The notes under the pieces: generated by a model
The model's database searches: none
What the model was told of the DNA's origin: nothing
The model's input: only the letters and a program-made list of their open reading frames with translations
Part shown: in pieces, positions 18,075 through 27,095 of the stretch
Layout of the letters: every line of letters begins with the position of its first letter
Numbering within the stretch: the stretch's first letter is position 1
From: Balneolaceae bacterium
Lineage (GTDB): Bacteria; Bacteroidota; Rhodothermia; Balneolales; Balneolaceae
DNA: 64,000 nt
NCBI GenBank assembly: GCA_034521495.1
Contig: JAXHMK010000017.1
Coordinates: 38,931 to 102,930, forward strand
Direction: 5' to 3'
Program-made: the position numbers and the translations under genes

Positions 18075-19223
18075 TTACCACTTCCCTTCGCGAACAGGAT
18101 AGCTGCCTAAATTTTTAAAGTATTGGGCTTTTTTCTGAAGTTTTTTCAACGCATCTTCAACACGCGGTTCCTCTTTATTTCCCTCAATATCCAGATAGAA
18201 GAGAGACTGCCAGGGATGTCCCATTCGGGGACGAGATTCCAGTTTTGTCATGTTTATCCCATTATTTCCCAAAAGGTTCAGGCATTTCAGGAGAGCTCCC
18301 TTTTCATCAACCGTTGCAAATATGAGGGAGGTCTTACAGTTCAGTTGTGGGTCGCAGGTAACCGATTCGGGGCTTACCACAACAAAACGGGTGTAGTTCT
18401 CTTTTTGATTGGCAAGATCTCTTTCCAGGATTTTTAATCCATAAATTTCAGCTGCAAATGCACTGGCAATAGCAGCCTGGGAAAGATCAGCATCATCGCG
18501 GACTTTTCGTGCCGCCATAGCGGTATCGAAATACGATTCTACATGGCATCGGGGCAGTGAGGTGAGAAATTTACTGCATTGGGCGATGGCTTGCGGGTGA
18601 GATAAAATCCGGCGAATATTGCCAATTTGAACCTCCTCAGGTCCCATCAAACAGTGATTAATCTTCAGGACCTCCTCGCCAATAATGTACAGCTCTTTTT
18701 CATTCAAAAGATCGTAGGTATCGTTGATGGAACCGGCCGTGGTATTTTCAATCGGCAGAAAACCAACATCTACTTCTCCCTCTTCAACGGCATCAGCGGC
18801 TTCATCAAACCGGGTGTAGCCAATGCATTCAACATTGTTGTAACGCTGTTCAAAATGACGCATGGCGGCCTGGTGACTAAAAGCACCATCCGTTCCCTGG
18901 TACGAAACCTTGATTGTCTCCTCTTTTGATTTATCATTCTGATGGTCGATCAGTGCATGCGTTTGATAACGCACGGAATGATGGATAATCTCCCTGAAAA
19001 GTTGCTCGAGGAAGTAGGGATCCATGCCAACTTCCGGGGCTTTATGCCGAATTTTAGAAAGAAGTTTTTCCTCGCGTTCGGGATCACGAATTTCATCTTC
19101 ACGCTCGAGTTTATCTATCAGGATCTCACGAACAATTTTTTGTCGTTCACCAAGCGCTTTTACAATGGTTTCGTCAAGCTTGTCGATCGATTCACGTATT
19201 TCTTGCAGCCTGTCTTTAGACAT
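18075..19223 (-). CDS. pheA: Chorismate mutase / prephenate dehydratase (P-protein)
   Basis: This 382-residue bifunctional enzyme converts chorismate through prephenate to phenylpyruvate for phenylalanine synthesis. Residues 1-90 form a type II chorismate mutase helix bundle (IRESIDKLDETIVKALGER). Residues about 105-285 are the dehydratase (GTDGAFSHQAA, LPIENTTAGSI, and NYTRF). Residues 295-375 are the ACT regulatory domain with the phenylalanine-binding ESRP motif, so feedback inhibition is expected. The ATG at 19223 follows the AAA+ gene stop by 3 bases, which strongly suggests cotranscription with that unrelated gene. Confidence 0.96.
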   Translation of the reverse strand: MSKDRLQEIRESIDKLDETIVKALGERQKIVREILIDKLEREDEIRDPEREEKLLSKIRHKAPEVGMDPYFLEQLFREIIHHSVRYQTHALIDHQNDKSKEETIKVSYQGTDGAFSHQAAMRHFEQRYNNVECIGYTRFDEAADAVEEGEVDVGFLPIENTTAGSINDTYDLLNEKELYIIGEEVLKINHCLMGPEEVQIGNIRRILSHPQAIAQCSKFLTSLPRCHVESYFDTAMAARKVRDDADLSQAAIASAFAAEIYGLKILERDLANQKENYTRFVVVSPESVTCDPQLNCKTSLIFATVDEKGALLKCLNLLGNNGINMTKLESRPRMGHPWQSLFYLDIEGNKEEPRVEDALKKLQKKAQYFKNLGSYPVREGKW

Positions 19224-19226
19224 TTT

Positions 19227-20939
19227 TTAACGTATCGTTTGTTTCAATTCCTGGATTCTGTTCAACATTTTATTCCGGTCTAATTTACGGAATCGTTCGG
19301 GCAATAGCGCCTTCGAAGTACATTCCGAAACGGCGGTCAGTGTCTGTAGTTCAATCTCTTCGGGATAGGTGGGAGGTAAAAAATCTTCAAAAACCCGGTC
19401 CAGTATCTGAGGTGTGGCTTCATCGAGGTTATCGGATGCCGTTCGGAATTTTGCCCGTGTAAGAGCTGCTTCCATATCAGCCCCGGAATAATGAACATCC
19501 CCTTTAAGAACGGTTTTCGGGATGTGGTTTTCGGATACCCTGATCCCGGTTTTTTTCTTCATGGCATCAAAAAGTTCAATTCGCTCCTCTTCCGTTTCAG
19601 GGGGAAAGAGTGCGATATGTTCTTCGGCACGTCCCTGGCGTTTTAAGTCTATAGGCATCAGGTCGGGGCGGGCGGTCATCAGGAACCACAGAATTTTTCC
19701 GCGGTTACGTGTATCACTCATAAAGGTGGCAATCTGTGAAAAAACCCGGCTCGATACACCGCTGTCTCCCGATGCAGAGCGGTCGCCAAGATAGGCGTCA
19801 GCTTCGTCAATCATTACGGCTACGGGCGACATTGCTTTCAGCAGGCTTAATATTTTTTCCAGATTTCCCTCTGTTACTCCCTGCCACTGGCTTCGGAAGT
19901 TTTTCAGTTTTACCATCGGAATGCCAACCTCACCCGAAAAACAGGTTACAAGATAAGTTTTACCGGTTCCAACCGGGCCGCATACAAGATATCCCATAGG
20001 AATTACATCATGTCGTCCCGATTTTAAAGCTTTGACAGCATGACGCAGATGTTCTTTTACTTTTTTATGCCCGGCTACATTATCAAGTGTGGTATCCGTC
20101 GTTACAAATTCAAGAAGGCCATATGCTTCCGCTTCAATCATATCTTTTTTGATTGCGGTAAGCGAATCGAATGTAATTTTTTCTGAATTTTGTATCGCAT
20201 TTGAGAGGATACTCTTCAGTTTCAAAAATCCAAGACCAGCTGTCATTTGTGCCATCACCGGCTTAGGAACGTCCGATATCTCTTCAAATGTATCCGGATC
20301 ACAAGCCTGTGTGATGTAGGAGAGGCGGTCGTTTTCTTCCGGCAGTGGAATTTTTATCTCTGATGAGTACGGATTTTGAATCAAGGTTCGATTGAGGTCG
20401 GACAGGTTTTCAGTGAACAAAATCGTGGTAAAATCGGCCGCAAGAAAAAGCGGATCATGAGCCCATTTTAGTAGATAAACAAGTGCATTACGATCTTCTG
20501 AACCAGTGCTGCCAGCCTCATTGGCCGGTACAATTGTTTCTGCAAAATCAACAATCAGGGCGATGCTTTTCTTTTGATCGAGACGCGATCGGATATATTG
20601 TTCCAGTACATTAAATGCACCCACGGGATCTTTCGGCAGTTTTTTTGCGTATTCCGTGCCTATCAGGGAATCCCGTCCGGCAAGAGCACGGTTAAAATCC
20701 CGTTGCGAATTCTGATCTCTGAAATATATTCCGGATGCCCGGTCGTAAAACAGAACAATATCCCGTGCCCCAAAAAACTCCTCTGCCATGAACGATTTTA
20801 ACCGCAGGTATCGGTGTTTATCCTCATCTTTGATTGAAACCAGGTCATTTACATTTCCATGAATGATAAATTGGTTGAGCGTGCGGCTCAGGTATTTTTT
20901 GGCAAGCTGTTGTGCCCAATATGGATATTTTTCAATCAT
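19227..20939 (-). CDS. AAA+ ATPase, classical AAA clade, with degenerate N-terminal P-loop-like domain
   Basis: This is a 570-residue ATPase. Residues about 1-260 look like an ATPase-fold domain without a Walker A: GNVNDLV, VLFYDRASG, then ALIVDFAE and TTILFTENLSDL in the places of Walker B and sensor 1. The active AAA domain has Walker A GPVGTGKT at 321-328, Walker B VMIDEAD with Asp378/Glu379, sensor MTARPDL, and arginine-finger region DLKRQGR. No protease or membrane segment is present. The architecture resembles Ycf46-type and Vps4/p97-clade ATPases. It is encoded on the same strand as pspA, about 4 kb further downstream. A role in remodelling a protein assembly is inference from the clade and context. 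Confidence 0.85.
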   Translation of the reverse strand: MIEKYPYWAQQLAKKYLSRTLNQFIIHGNVNDLVSIKDEDKHRYLRLKSFMAEEFFGARDIVLFYDRASGIYFRDQNSQRDFNRALAGRDSLIGTEYAKKLPKDPVGAFNVLEQYIRSRLDQKKSIALIVDFAETIVPANEAGSTGSEDRNALVYLLKWAHDPLFLAADFTTILFTENLSDLNRTLIQNPYSSEIKIPLPEENDRLSYITQACDPDTFEEISDVPKPVMAQMTAGLGFLKLKSILSNAIQNSEKITFDSLTAIKKDMIEAEAYGLLEFVTTDTTLDNVAGHKKVKEHLRHAVKALKSGRHDVIPMGYLVCGPVGTGKTYLVTCFSGEVGIPMVKLKNFRSQWQGVTEGNLEKILSLLKAMSPVAVMIDEADAYLGDRSASGDSGVSSRVFSQIATFMSDTRNRGKILWFLMTARPDLMPIDLKRQGRAEEHIALFPPETEEERIELFDAMKKKTGIRVSENHIPKTVLKGDVHYSGADMEAALTRAKFRTASDNLDEATPQILDRVFEDFLPPTYPEEIELQTLTAVSECTSKALLPERFRKLDRNKMLNRIQELKQTIR

Positions 20940-21005
20940 CGGATGTTGTTCCTGGATTGTTGTTGAAATTTCAACGGTATGTTTAAGTATTGTTTCATTC
21001 TTACT

Positions 21006-21078
21006 GGTTCAAGTTTGCCCCGTAGGGATCTCTTTGAGGCAACTTGGACCATTCATCGCACAAGTTACAAACTTGCGC
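21006..21078. repeat. Two hairpins between the AAA+ and CorC-like genes
   Basis: GGTTCAAGTTTGCC pairs with GGCAACTTGGACC across 21006-21050. GCACAAGTT-ACAA... pairs with AACTTGCGC at 21058-21078. The second hairpin belongs to the dispersed GCGCAAG/CTTGTGC family. The hairpins may end or attenuate transcription between the two genes. Confidence 0.6.
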
Positions 21079-21106
21079 TGGCAAGGGAGAACCCAAACCG
21101 AATGGA

Positions 21107-22390
21107 TTAGTCGCCGGTGAGTATGATTAATTTAACGTTTTCGAGCTTACTCTGTGTTGCTTTGGTGATTATAAAGGTGTTTCCGTGTATTTGAAGCTCC
21201 TCATTCACTTTAGGGATTCGTCCGGTATGGTGAATGATATACCCGGCAACGGTCTCAAAGTCGCCCTCTTCAAAATTCAGTTCAATTTCGGGATGAAGTT
21301 CAATCAGTTCATCTAACTCTACTGAACCGGAAAGCAAGAATGTGTTATTTGATAATTTTTTGATCTGATCATCTTCCTTATCGTACTCATCCTGGATATC
21401 ACCGACCACCTCTTCAATCAGGTCTTCAATGGTTACCATTCCGGCGGTACCTCCATATTCATCAATCACAATGGCCACAGAAATATTGCTTTGCCTGAAT
21501 TCAGTAAGCAGATTTTTTGATTTTTTACTGGATGGAATCAGGTTTACCGGCCGCGTAATCTGGCTGATGCTTTTTGGATTACTGAACAGATCATAAGCAA
21601 ATACTACCCCGATGATGTCGTCAATGGTATCCTGGTATACGGGAATCTTGGAAAAACCCGATTCTATAAATGCTTTCTTCAACTCCTCGATGGTGGCATT
21701 TCTGTCAATCGCCACAATTTCGGTACGCGGTACCATCGTTTCGCGTACTCTTTTGTTGGAGAGTTCAAGTACGTTGTGGAGAATTTCAGAATCATCATGA
21801 TCGATCTCCTTGCTGCCGCCACTGTCTTTCAGTTCCCTGAATATCATCTCAACATCCTGGCGGCGAAATACTTTCTCACTTGGTTCACTGCCAATATTAA
21901 GCAGGTTGATAAGTATCCCTGATGAATAATTTGTTATATAGATCAGCGGAGATAAGAGGTAGTTTATTAACCTGAGGGGTGCGGCAATGATAGTGATAAG
22001 AAAATCGGCCTGTACTCTGAAGATCGCTTTTGCAATAATTTCACCAAACAGCAAAATAACGATAGACGCTATCATTGTTTGTATGAAAAGAATCATTGCT
22101 GTTGTAGGCATCACACCCGTAAACTGCTGGTAAATAGCCTGTATCGGTTCAACAAGGAAAACGGCCATTAAAGTGGCATATATAACATTTACAATGTTGT
22201 TTCCAACCAATGTTGTGGTCAAAAAGTTTTCCGGATTATCACTGAAAAATGCCAGCGATTTTCCCCGAAACGTATCTTTTCTCGATTCAATTTCGAGCTT
22301 AAGTTTGTTAGCCGTTACAAAGGCCATCTCCGATCCCGAGAAAAATCCACTTAGTAAAATGGCTGTAAATATGTAGAGGAATTCAGTCAT
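21107..22390 (-). CDS. CorC/HlyC-type membrane protein (CNNM domain, CBS pair, CorC_HlyC)
   Basis: This 427-residue protein has an N-terminal CNNM/DUF21 membrane domain with about four helices in residues 1-180 (FSGSEMAFVTANK at the start is typical). A CBS pair follows at about 205-325 (MVPRTEIVAID, VVFAYDL, and IDEYGGTAGMVTIEDLIEEVVGDI), then a CorC_HlyC domain to the end. Homologues are implicated in Mg2+/Co2+ efflux. The name hemolysin is historical. It lies between the frameshifted enoyl-CoA hydratase and the AAA+ gene, separated from each by palindromic repeats. Confidence 0.93.
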   Translation of the reverse strand: MTEFLYIFTAILLSGFFSGSEMAFVTANKLKLEIESRKDTFRGKSLAFFSDNPENFLTTTLVGNNIVNVIYATLMAVFLVEPIQAIYQQFTGVMPTTAMILFIQTMIASIVILLFGEIIAKAIFRVQADFLITIIAAPLRLINYLLSPLIYITNYSSGILINLLNIGSEPSEKVFRRQDVEMIFRELKDSGGSKEIDHDDSEILHNVLELSNKRVRETMVPRTEIVAIDRNATIEELKKAFIESGFSKIPVYQDTIDDIIGVVFAYDLFSNPKSISQITRPVNLIPSSKKSKNLLTEFRQSNISVAIVIDEYGGTAGMVTIEDLIEEVVGDIQDEYDKEDDQIKKLSNNTFLLSGSVELDELIELHPEIELNFEEGDFETVAGYIIHHTGRIPKVNEELQIHGNTFIITKATQSKLENVKLIILTGD

Positions 22391-22479
22391 ATGGGTCAGT
22401 AAAGATACAATGAACTTATGAAAGAAAAATCGTACAGAAGAGTACCTGTCAAGTTTAAGTTGTTAGGTCGTATGTTGAG

Positions 22480-22605
22480 GTAAAGTTTCTCCCCTTCTTA
22501 TGAAGGAGGGACCTGTTTAGCGATCTGGTAAATAAAAAATCATGAATCATCTTTTCGCGCTAAACAGATACTGAAAGAGGGGACTTTTCTAATCCCCCGA
22601 TACTT
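22480..22605. repeat. Inverted repeat between CorC-like gene and enoyl-CoA hydratase
   Basis: CTGTTTAGCG near 22513 pairs with CGCTAAACAG near 22553. The outer AAAGTTTCTCCCCTTC and GAGGGGACTTTT also pair, giving a long interrupted hairpin. It belongs to the same style of mosaic palindromes as the segments near 29112, 35620, 52085 and 53492. No coding sequence is present. Confidence 0.6.
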
Positions 22606-22665
22606 TATTGTTGACACGTCAATAGTTTCAGAATCTTCTTGAGGGTTCTTCAATCAGAGATGTGC

Positions 22666-23461
22666 TTAGTTGCCGGTAAAATTAGCTTTTCGTTTCTCAA
22701 GGAAAGCTGAAGTTCCCTCTTTAAAATCATCGGTTTCGCAGAGCTGCCCAAATAAAGTTGCTTCCTTGGCATACCCTTGGTTGGCTCCGGAACCGGCATT
22801 TATCGCTGCGATAGCTGCGGTGATTGCAACGGGACCATTTTTCATGATTTTCAAAGCAATCTCTTTCACTTTCTTGAGGGCACTGTCCGAATCAAAAACA
22901 TGATTCAGTAATCCAATAGAATGGGCTTCATCAGCTTGAATCTGTTTGCCGGTCAAGATCATCTCCATCGCCTTTCCTTTTCCTGCCAATTGAGGCAAGT
23001 CGTTGAGTACCGCCGTAACCCGGAATCAACCCAAGAGAAACTTCCGGCAGACCAAATACAGCGTTTTTGGTGCCAATTCGGATGTGGCAAGCCATTGCCA
23101 GTTCCGCACCTCCGCCAAGTGCATAGCCATTGACGAGTGCTATCACAGGTTTTGAGAACTGCTCAATCCTGTTAAAGAGCCCCTGACCTTCTGATGAAGT
23201 TTTCTCACCGCTCTGCCTGTCAAGAGTGCTGAGTTCTTTGATATCGGCTCCCGCTACAAAGGCTTTTTCGCCAGACCCGGTGATAATGATCGAACGAATG
23301 TGGTCTGATTTTTCGATGAAATCAAAAGCATCGCCCAGATCATTTAAAACCTGTTTGTTTAAAGCATTAAGCTTATCAGGCCTGTTGATGGTAAGAATCG
23401 AAATTCCATCATCGTCAGTTTCAAGTAAAACGGTTTCGCGTTCGAGTGAAGCTGTATTCAT
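22666..23461 (-). pseudogene. Enoyl-CoA hydratase, frameshifted by one extra base
   Basis: The two halves form one crotonase-fold protein of about 264 residues. The first frame starts at 23461 and carries AFVAGADIKEL (oxyanion hole) and GYALGGGAELAMACHIRI, and reaches GYGGTQRL. The sequence then continues only in the next frame as PQLAGKGKAMEMILTG to the stop at 22666. The joint is near 22996; removing one base from CTTGCCTCAA restores RLPQL, the family consensus. The total span is 3n+1 bases. The ATG overlaps the stop of the preceding coiled-coil gene as ATGA. Either a recent pseudogene or a base-call error is possible. The predicted role is hydration of enoyl-CoA in beta-oxidation. Confidence 0.9.
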
Positions 23462-24342
23462 ATCGATTTTTTAACTTTTTCTCCGGTCTCTTTTCGAAGT
23501 TCTTTAGCTTCCTTTTTAAGCTGAGCCAGTTCAAGCTCCCGGTCCATATCCTCAAAACCCGGAAGCAGGTTTGAATCCATCTCTTCGATAATATTCGTGG
23601 TTTCTTCCATTTCAGAAAGAAGATAATCGAGCTGTGTTCCTACATCTTCTGCATTCGGCATGGTCATCGACTGTTCGTAAATATACCGGACGGCATCTTC
23701 AATCGTTTCGAGATGAGTTTCACATATCAGGTATTTCTCTTTGGCTACATCAAACTTATTCAAGCGTTTGTTCAAGATAGATAGCCTTCGTTGGCGGGTC
23801 TTCTTCAGTTTTTCCGAATCGATTGTTTCGAGATCATTCTCCTGCTCTTCCACTTCACGCCGAATCTCCTCTTCCACTTCAGAATTCATGTAAATCTGGA
23901 ATCGGCGATTCATATCCAAAAGCGTCAGATATGTGGACAATAGATCATCTACTTTGTTTTCAATATGTTCCAACATTCCTTTAGATGTGTATGGAAGCGT
24001 GTCAAAGTTCTGCTTTACTTCTTTTGTGATATGCTTCAGAACCAAAAATCGTTTTTGCGATCGTGCATCAAGCTGGTAAAAAATAACTTTATCGTTGGAT
24101 TCATCCGTCTGCTCCTTCCGTTTTTTAAGCTTCACACTTTTTTGAAAAGCTGGCAGTTTCGGCACAATTCCCAGGTACATCAACTCAACGCCAAATGTAA
24201 ATGCAAGAATGGCATTCGATATCAAGCCAATATCACTTAACACTAACGCCGTAATTGTTCCTACAAGCAGGCAAACCAGGTTAACCGGGTGGAGAAAGGC
24301 TTCTTTCGTAAAATTGATGGATGATTCTTCGTCTTTTGCCAT
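23458..24342 (-). CDS. Membrane-anchored coiled-coil protein, PspA-operon partner
   Basis: This 294-residue protein has two hydrophobic segments at about residues 19-38 and 40-60, then a long charged, helix-rich region with coiled-coil character (residues about 75-290), including EEEIRREVEEQENDLETIDSEKL. I recognise no named domain. It is the third gene in a tight run: its start lies 4 bases after the previous gene, and its stop overlaps the enoyl-CoA hydratase start. Its position suggests a membrane tether or docking partner for PspA. This is inference from context only. Confidence 0.8.
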   Translation of the reverse strand: MAKDEESSINFTKEAFLHPVNLVCLLVGTITALVLSDIGLISNAILAFTFGVELMYLGIVPKLPAFQKSVKLKKRKEQTDESNDKVIFYQLDARSQKRFLVLKHITKEVKQNFDTLPYTSKGMLEHIENKVDDLLSTYLTLLDMNRRFQIYMNSEVEEEIRREVEEQENDLETIDSEKLKKTRQRRLSILNKRLNKFDVAKEKYLICETHLETIEDAVRYIYEQSMTMPNAEDVGTQLDYLLSEMEETTNIIEEMDSNLLPGFEDMDRELELAQLKKEAKELRKETGEKVKKSI

Positions 24343-24346
24343 TTCC

Positions 24347-24799
24347 TTAAGCTAAATCGCTGTCATTTTTATTTTCGTCCGGGTCAGACTCTGGTTGTGT
24401 GCCGGGACCGATTGTTTTCTCTGCGTGCAGTTCTTGCGCCTGTTTTTCAATTTCCCTGTAAAGAAGGCCCATATCAGACTTAATTTTTTTCAGGCTTTCG
24501 CGGGCTTTCTCTTTTTTTAGCTCTTCGTCAAGTTCCGATATATCATCAGGCTGATCCAATATATGTTCCATGGCAACATCAAGCCTGGCTTCAATAAGCG
24601 ACATTTTTGTGCGAACTTTCCCGAGAAATTCATCCACATTTGCCAGAAGTTCATCTGCATTCATTTGATGCAGCGCCTCATTTACATTTCTCACATACTT
24701 CGATCGACGTAACTTCTCTTTCGTCTCCCGGATTTTCCGGTAATGATCTTTGTATTCCTCTTTGAGGCGTTCCCGTTCCTGTTCGCTGTTGCTGCTCAT
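24347..24799 (-). CDS. Small cytosolic coiled-coil protein, PspA-operon partner
   Basis: This 150-residue, almost wholly helical, highly charged protein has heptad-like stretches through residues 1-125 and a disordered acidic tail rich in Asp, Asn and Pro. There is no signal peptide or membrane segment. It lies 6 bases after pspA and 4 bases before the membrane coiled-coil gene. No family was recognised. Its length and helicity would allow an accessory subunit of a PspA-type filament, but no PspA sequence motif is visible in it. Confidence 0.78.
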   Translation of the reverse strand: MSSNSEQERERLKEEYKDHYRKIRETKEKLRRSKYVRNVNEALHQMNADELLANVDEFLGKVRTKMSLIEARLDVAMEHILDQPDDISELDEELKKEKARESLKKIKSDMGLLYREIEKQAQELHAEKTIGPGTQPESDPDENKNDSDLA

Positions 24800-24805
24800 G
24801 GTTGT

Positions 24806-25573
24806 TTACTTAGACTTGGATCGTTCTTTGCCAACCGTTTTTTGAGGGGATTCTTTTTCTGATTTCGTTGGCTCCTCAATATCAATAGTTTCGTCCTCTT
24901 TAGAAGCTGACTCTTTCCCCATATCGAGCTTAAACTGGTTTACCAGCTCTTTAGCACGCAATTTTTCAGCGTTAGCTTCAATCTCCATTGTTTCTGTGTC
25001 AACGCTTTCAAGAGCGATTTCCATTCTGGCTTCGTTTCGTGCGGTTTCTTCATTCACACGATTCACCATTTCGGAGTGAGTCTGATCTAACCCGCCCATT
25101 TCGAAGGATTCAAGAGCATCAGCTACTTTTGCCTGCCATTCGGCCCGTTCGCTGGCACGGAGAGCTTCTCGCGCTTCCTTAATCTTTCGATCTTTCTCAC
25201 GCATAAAAGCCTGTTTTACCTTCAGTGCTTTTTCGTAGGCTTGGTCAGCATATTTGAGCTGTTGCTTGGAATGCTGCAAATTTTCTTTGGCTTTTTCGAG
25301 TTGAAGCGCATAGCCTTCGGCAAGATCGTCGCGGTCGGCCTCAATGGCTGATTTGATTTTGGCAGTGATCTCCGAAATAGATTTTTCGTACTTCTCAACC
25401 TCCTTTCGAAGCATCATTGCATTCGCCTTTACGGTGGTAATATTTTCGTTCATCTGCGGAATTTGATCATTCAATTCCCGAATGTTTTGCTCAAGGATGA
25501 GTTTTGGATCTTCCATTGAACTAACAAATCCGCCAAACATTGACTTAATCGCTCTTATAAATCGTTTAAACAT
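24806..25573 (-). CDS. pspA: PspA/IM30 (Vipp1-like) family protein
   Basis: This 255-residue phage-shock-type protein begins MFKRFIRAIKSMFG, the amphipathic membrane-binding helix of the family. The canonical EDPKLILEQNIREL stretch follows, then long helical hairpins across residues 25-220 and a charged, disordered Lys/Glu-rich tail. PspA/IM30 proteins are bacterial ESCRT-III relatives that polymerise on stressed membranes. No pspF, pspB or pspC is visible, so regulation differs from the E. coli system. It heads a run with two coiled-coil genes and an enoyl-CoA hydratase. The ATG at 25573 is clear. Confidence 0.93.
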   Translation of the reverse strand: MFKRFIRAIKSMFGGFVSSMEDPKLILEQNIRELNDQIPQMNENITTVKANAMMLRKEVEKYEKSISEITAKIKSAIEADRDDLAEGYALQLEKAKENLQHSKQQLKYADQAYEKALKVKQAFMREKDRKIKEAREALRASERAEWQAKVADALESFEMGGLDQTHSEMVNRVNEETARNEARMEIALESVDTETMEIEANAEKLRAKELVNQFKLDMGKESASKEDETIDIEEPTKSEKESPQKTVGKERSKSK

Positions 25574-25655
25574 GGTTTTTTAGCTTATTGAAATTAATGC
25601 CCTGATGCATAATGCATCATATAAAGTTAATGGTTTTCTTTTTATTCGCAATTCT

Positions 25656-27000
25656 TTACGCCCTAAAATCGTGAACCCCGTTTTTATCAACACGATGTGT
25701 GATGAGATTTAAAGGCTTCGGTGCCTTCTTCTTAACAGAGATGGCATCTTTCATACCGGCTTTCGCAGTATGAATGGTATCCTTCTTGTTCGTATAGAGC
25801 GTGGCAAATGTTTCACCGGCCTCAATTCTGTCACCTATTTTTTTATGAAGAATAAACCCCGCATCGGGATCAACATCATCCTCTTTTTCTCTGCGGCCGG
25901 CACCGAGTTCAACCGAAACCATTCCCATCGCAAATGCATCCATCTCAGTGATATAACCGGATGTTTCCGAGGTCACCGGTTCACTAAATTCAGCGCGATC
26001 ATATAAATCGGGATTTTTTATAACGGATGTATCTCCTCCTTGTTCTTCTACAATATCGATCCATTTTTGGAAAGCGGAGCCATCCGCCACCGATTTTTTG
26101 CTTAACTCAATTCCTTTATCTACCGAGTCTGCTTTTTTTCCAAGATAGATCATCGTTCCGGCCAGCAGGTGAGTAATCTCCATGACATCATCGGGGCCCT
26201 TTCCGTTCAGTGAATCAATACTTTCTTTAACTTCCAGCCAGTTGCCGACCGCATTTCCCAACGGCTGTTCCATATTTGTGAGATAGGCGATGGTTCGTTT
26301 TCCAAATTGTTCGCCAATTTCAACCAGTGTTTGCGCAAGTTCAATTGCCTCATCACTTGTTTTCATGAACGCACCGGATCCAAATTTCACATCCAGCACA
26401 AGTGCATCAATTCCCTCGGCCAGTTTTTTGCTCATAATACTTCCGGCAATCAACGGGATCGATTCAACCGTAGCGGTCACATCCCGCAAAGCATAAAGCA
26501 GTTTATCAGCAGGTGCGATCTCTTCGGTTTGACCTGCCAACACCAAAGCGTGCTTTTTGATGATCTCCTTATATCGGTCCAAATCCATATCCACAGAAAA
26601 GCCGGGGATCGATTCCAGTTTGTCCAGTGTACCGCCGGTATGCCCCAGTCCGCGCCCGGAAATCATCGGGCACCGGAACGCCACAGGAAGCCACAATGGG
26701 TGCTAAAATCAACGAGAGTTTATCACCCACACCACCAGTAGAATGTTTATCCACTTTGAAGCCGGTTATCTCATCCAAATCTACTACAAGTCCACTATGC
26801 AGCATAGAGTCGGTCAGGGCGGAGGCCTCCTCTGTATTCAAACCATTCAGAAATGAAGCCATTAAAAAAGCGCTCATTTGGTAATCGGGTATCTCTCCGT
26901 CGGTGTAAGATTGAATGATAAATTTCATTTCCCGATCCGAGAGAGCATCATTGTCTCTCTTTTTTCTGATGAGGGAGACTATGTTGAATGATTCAGGCAT
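25656..27000 (-). pseudogene. deoA: Pyrimidine-nucleoside (thymidine) phosphorylase, frameshifted by one extra base
   Basis: The enzyme performs phosphorolysis of thymidine or uridine. The first frame from the ATG at 27000 carries the phosphate-binding signature KHSTGGVGDKLSL and reaches CGVPVP. The sequence then resumes in the next frame as MISGRGLGHTGGTLDKLES and runs to the normal C-terminus (HRVDKNGVHDFRA). An extra base near 26667 (GTGCCC-G-ATGATT) breaks the conserved VPMISGRGLGHTGGT; removing it yields a 447-residue protein of normal length. The rest looks intact and conserved, so the break is recent or a sequencing error. deoA is used on family grounds; pdp is the alternative name. 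Confidence 0.9.
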
Positions 27001-27095
27001 CGCTATTTTATTTTAAAATCTTGAAATACTGTTTCTTTAAATATAAAGGAATATACAATTCAAACATTCTCTGTGCATTTTCCTATCATTCATCT

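Noticed and set aside
24347..24799. Calling the 150-residue coiled-coil protein a second PspA
   Set aside because: It lacks the N-terminal amphipathic helix and the EDP...L motif; helicity alone is not enough.
26988..27095. Upstream extension of pdxB
   Set aside because: The extra 36 codons overlap the deoA start and divergent promoter region, and the PdxB family begins at the ATG at 27096.
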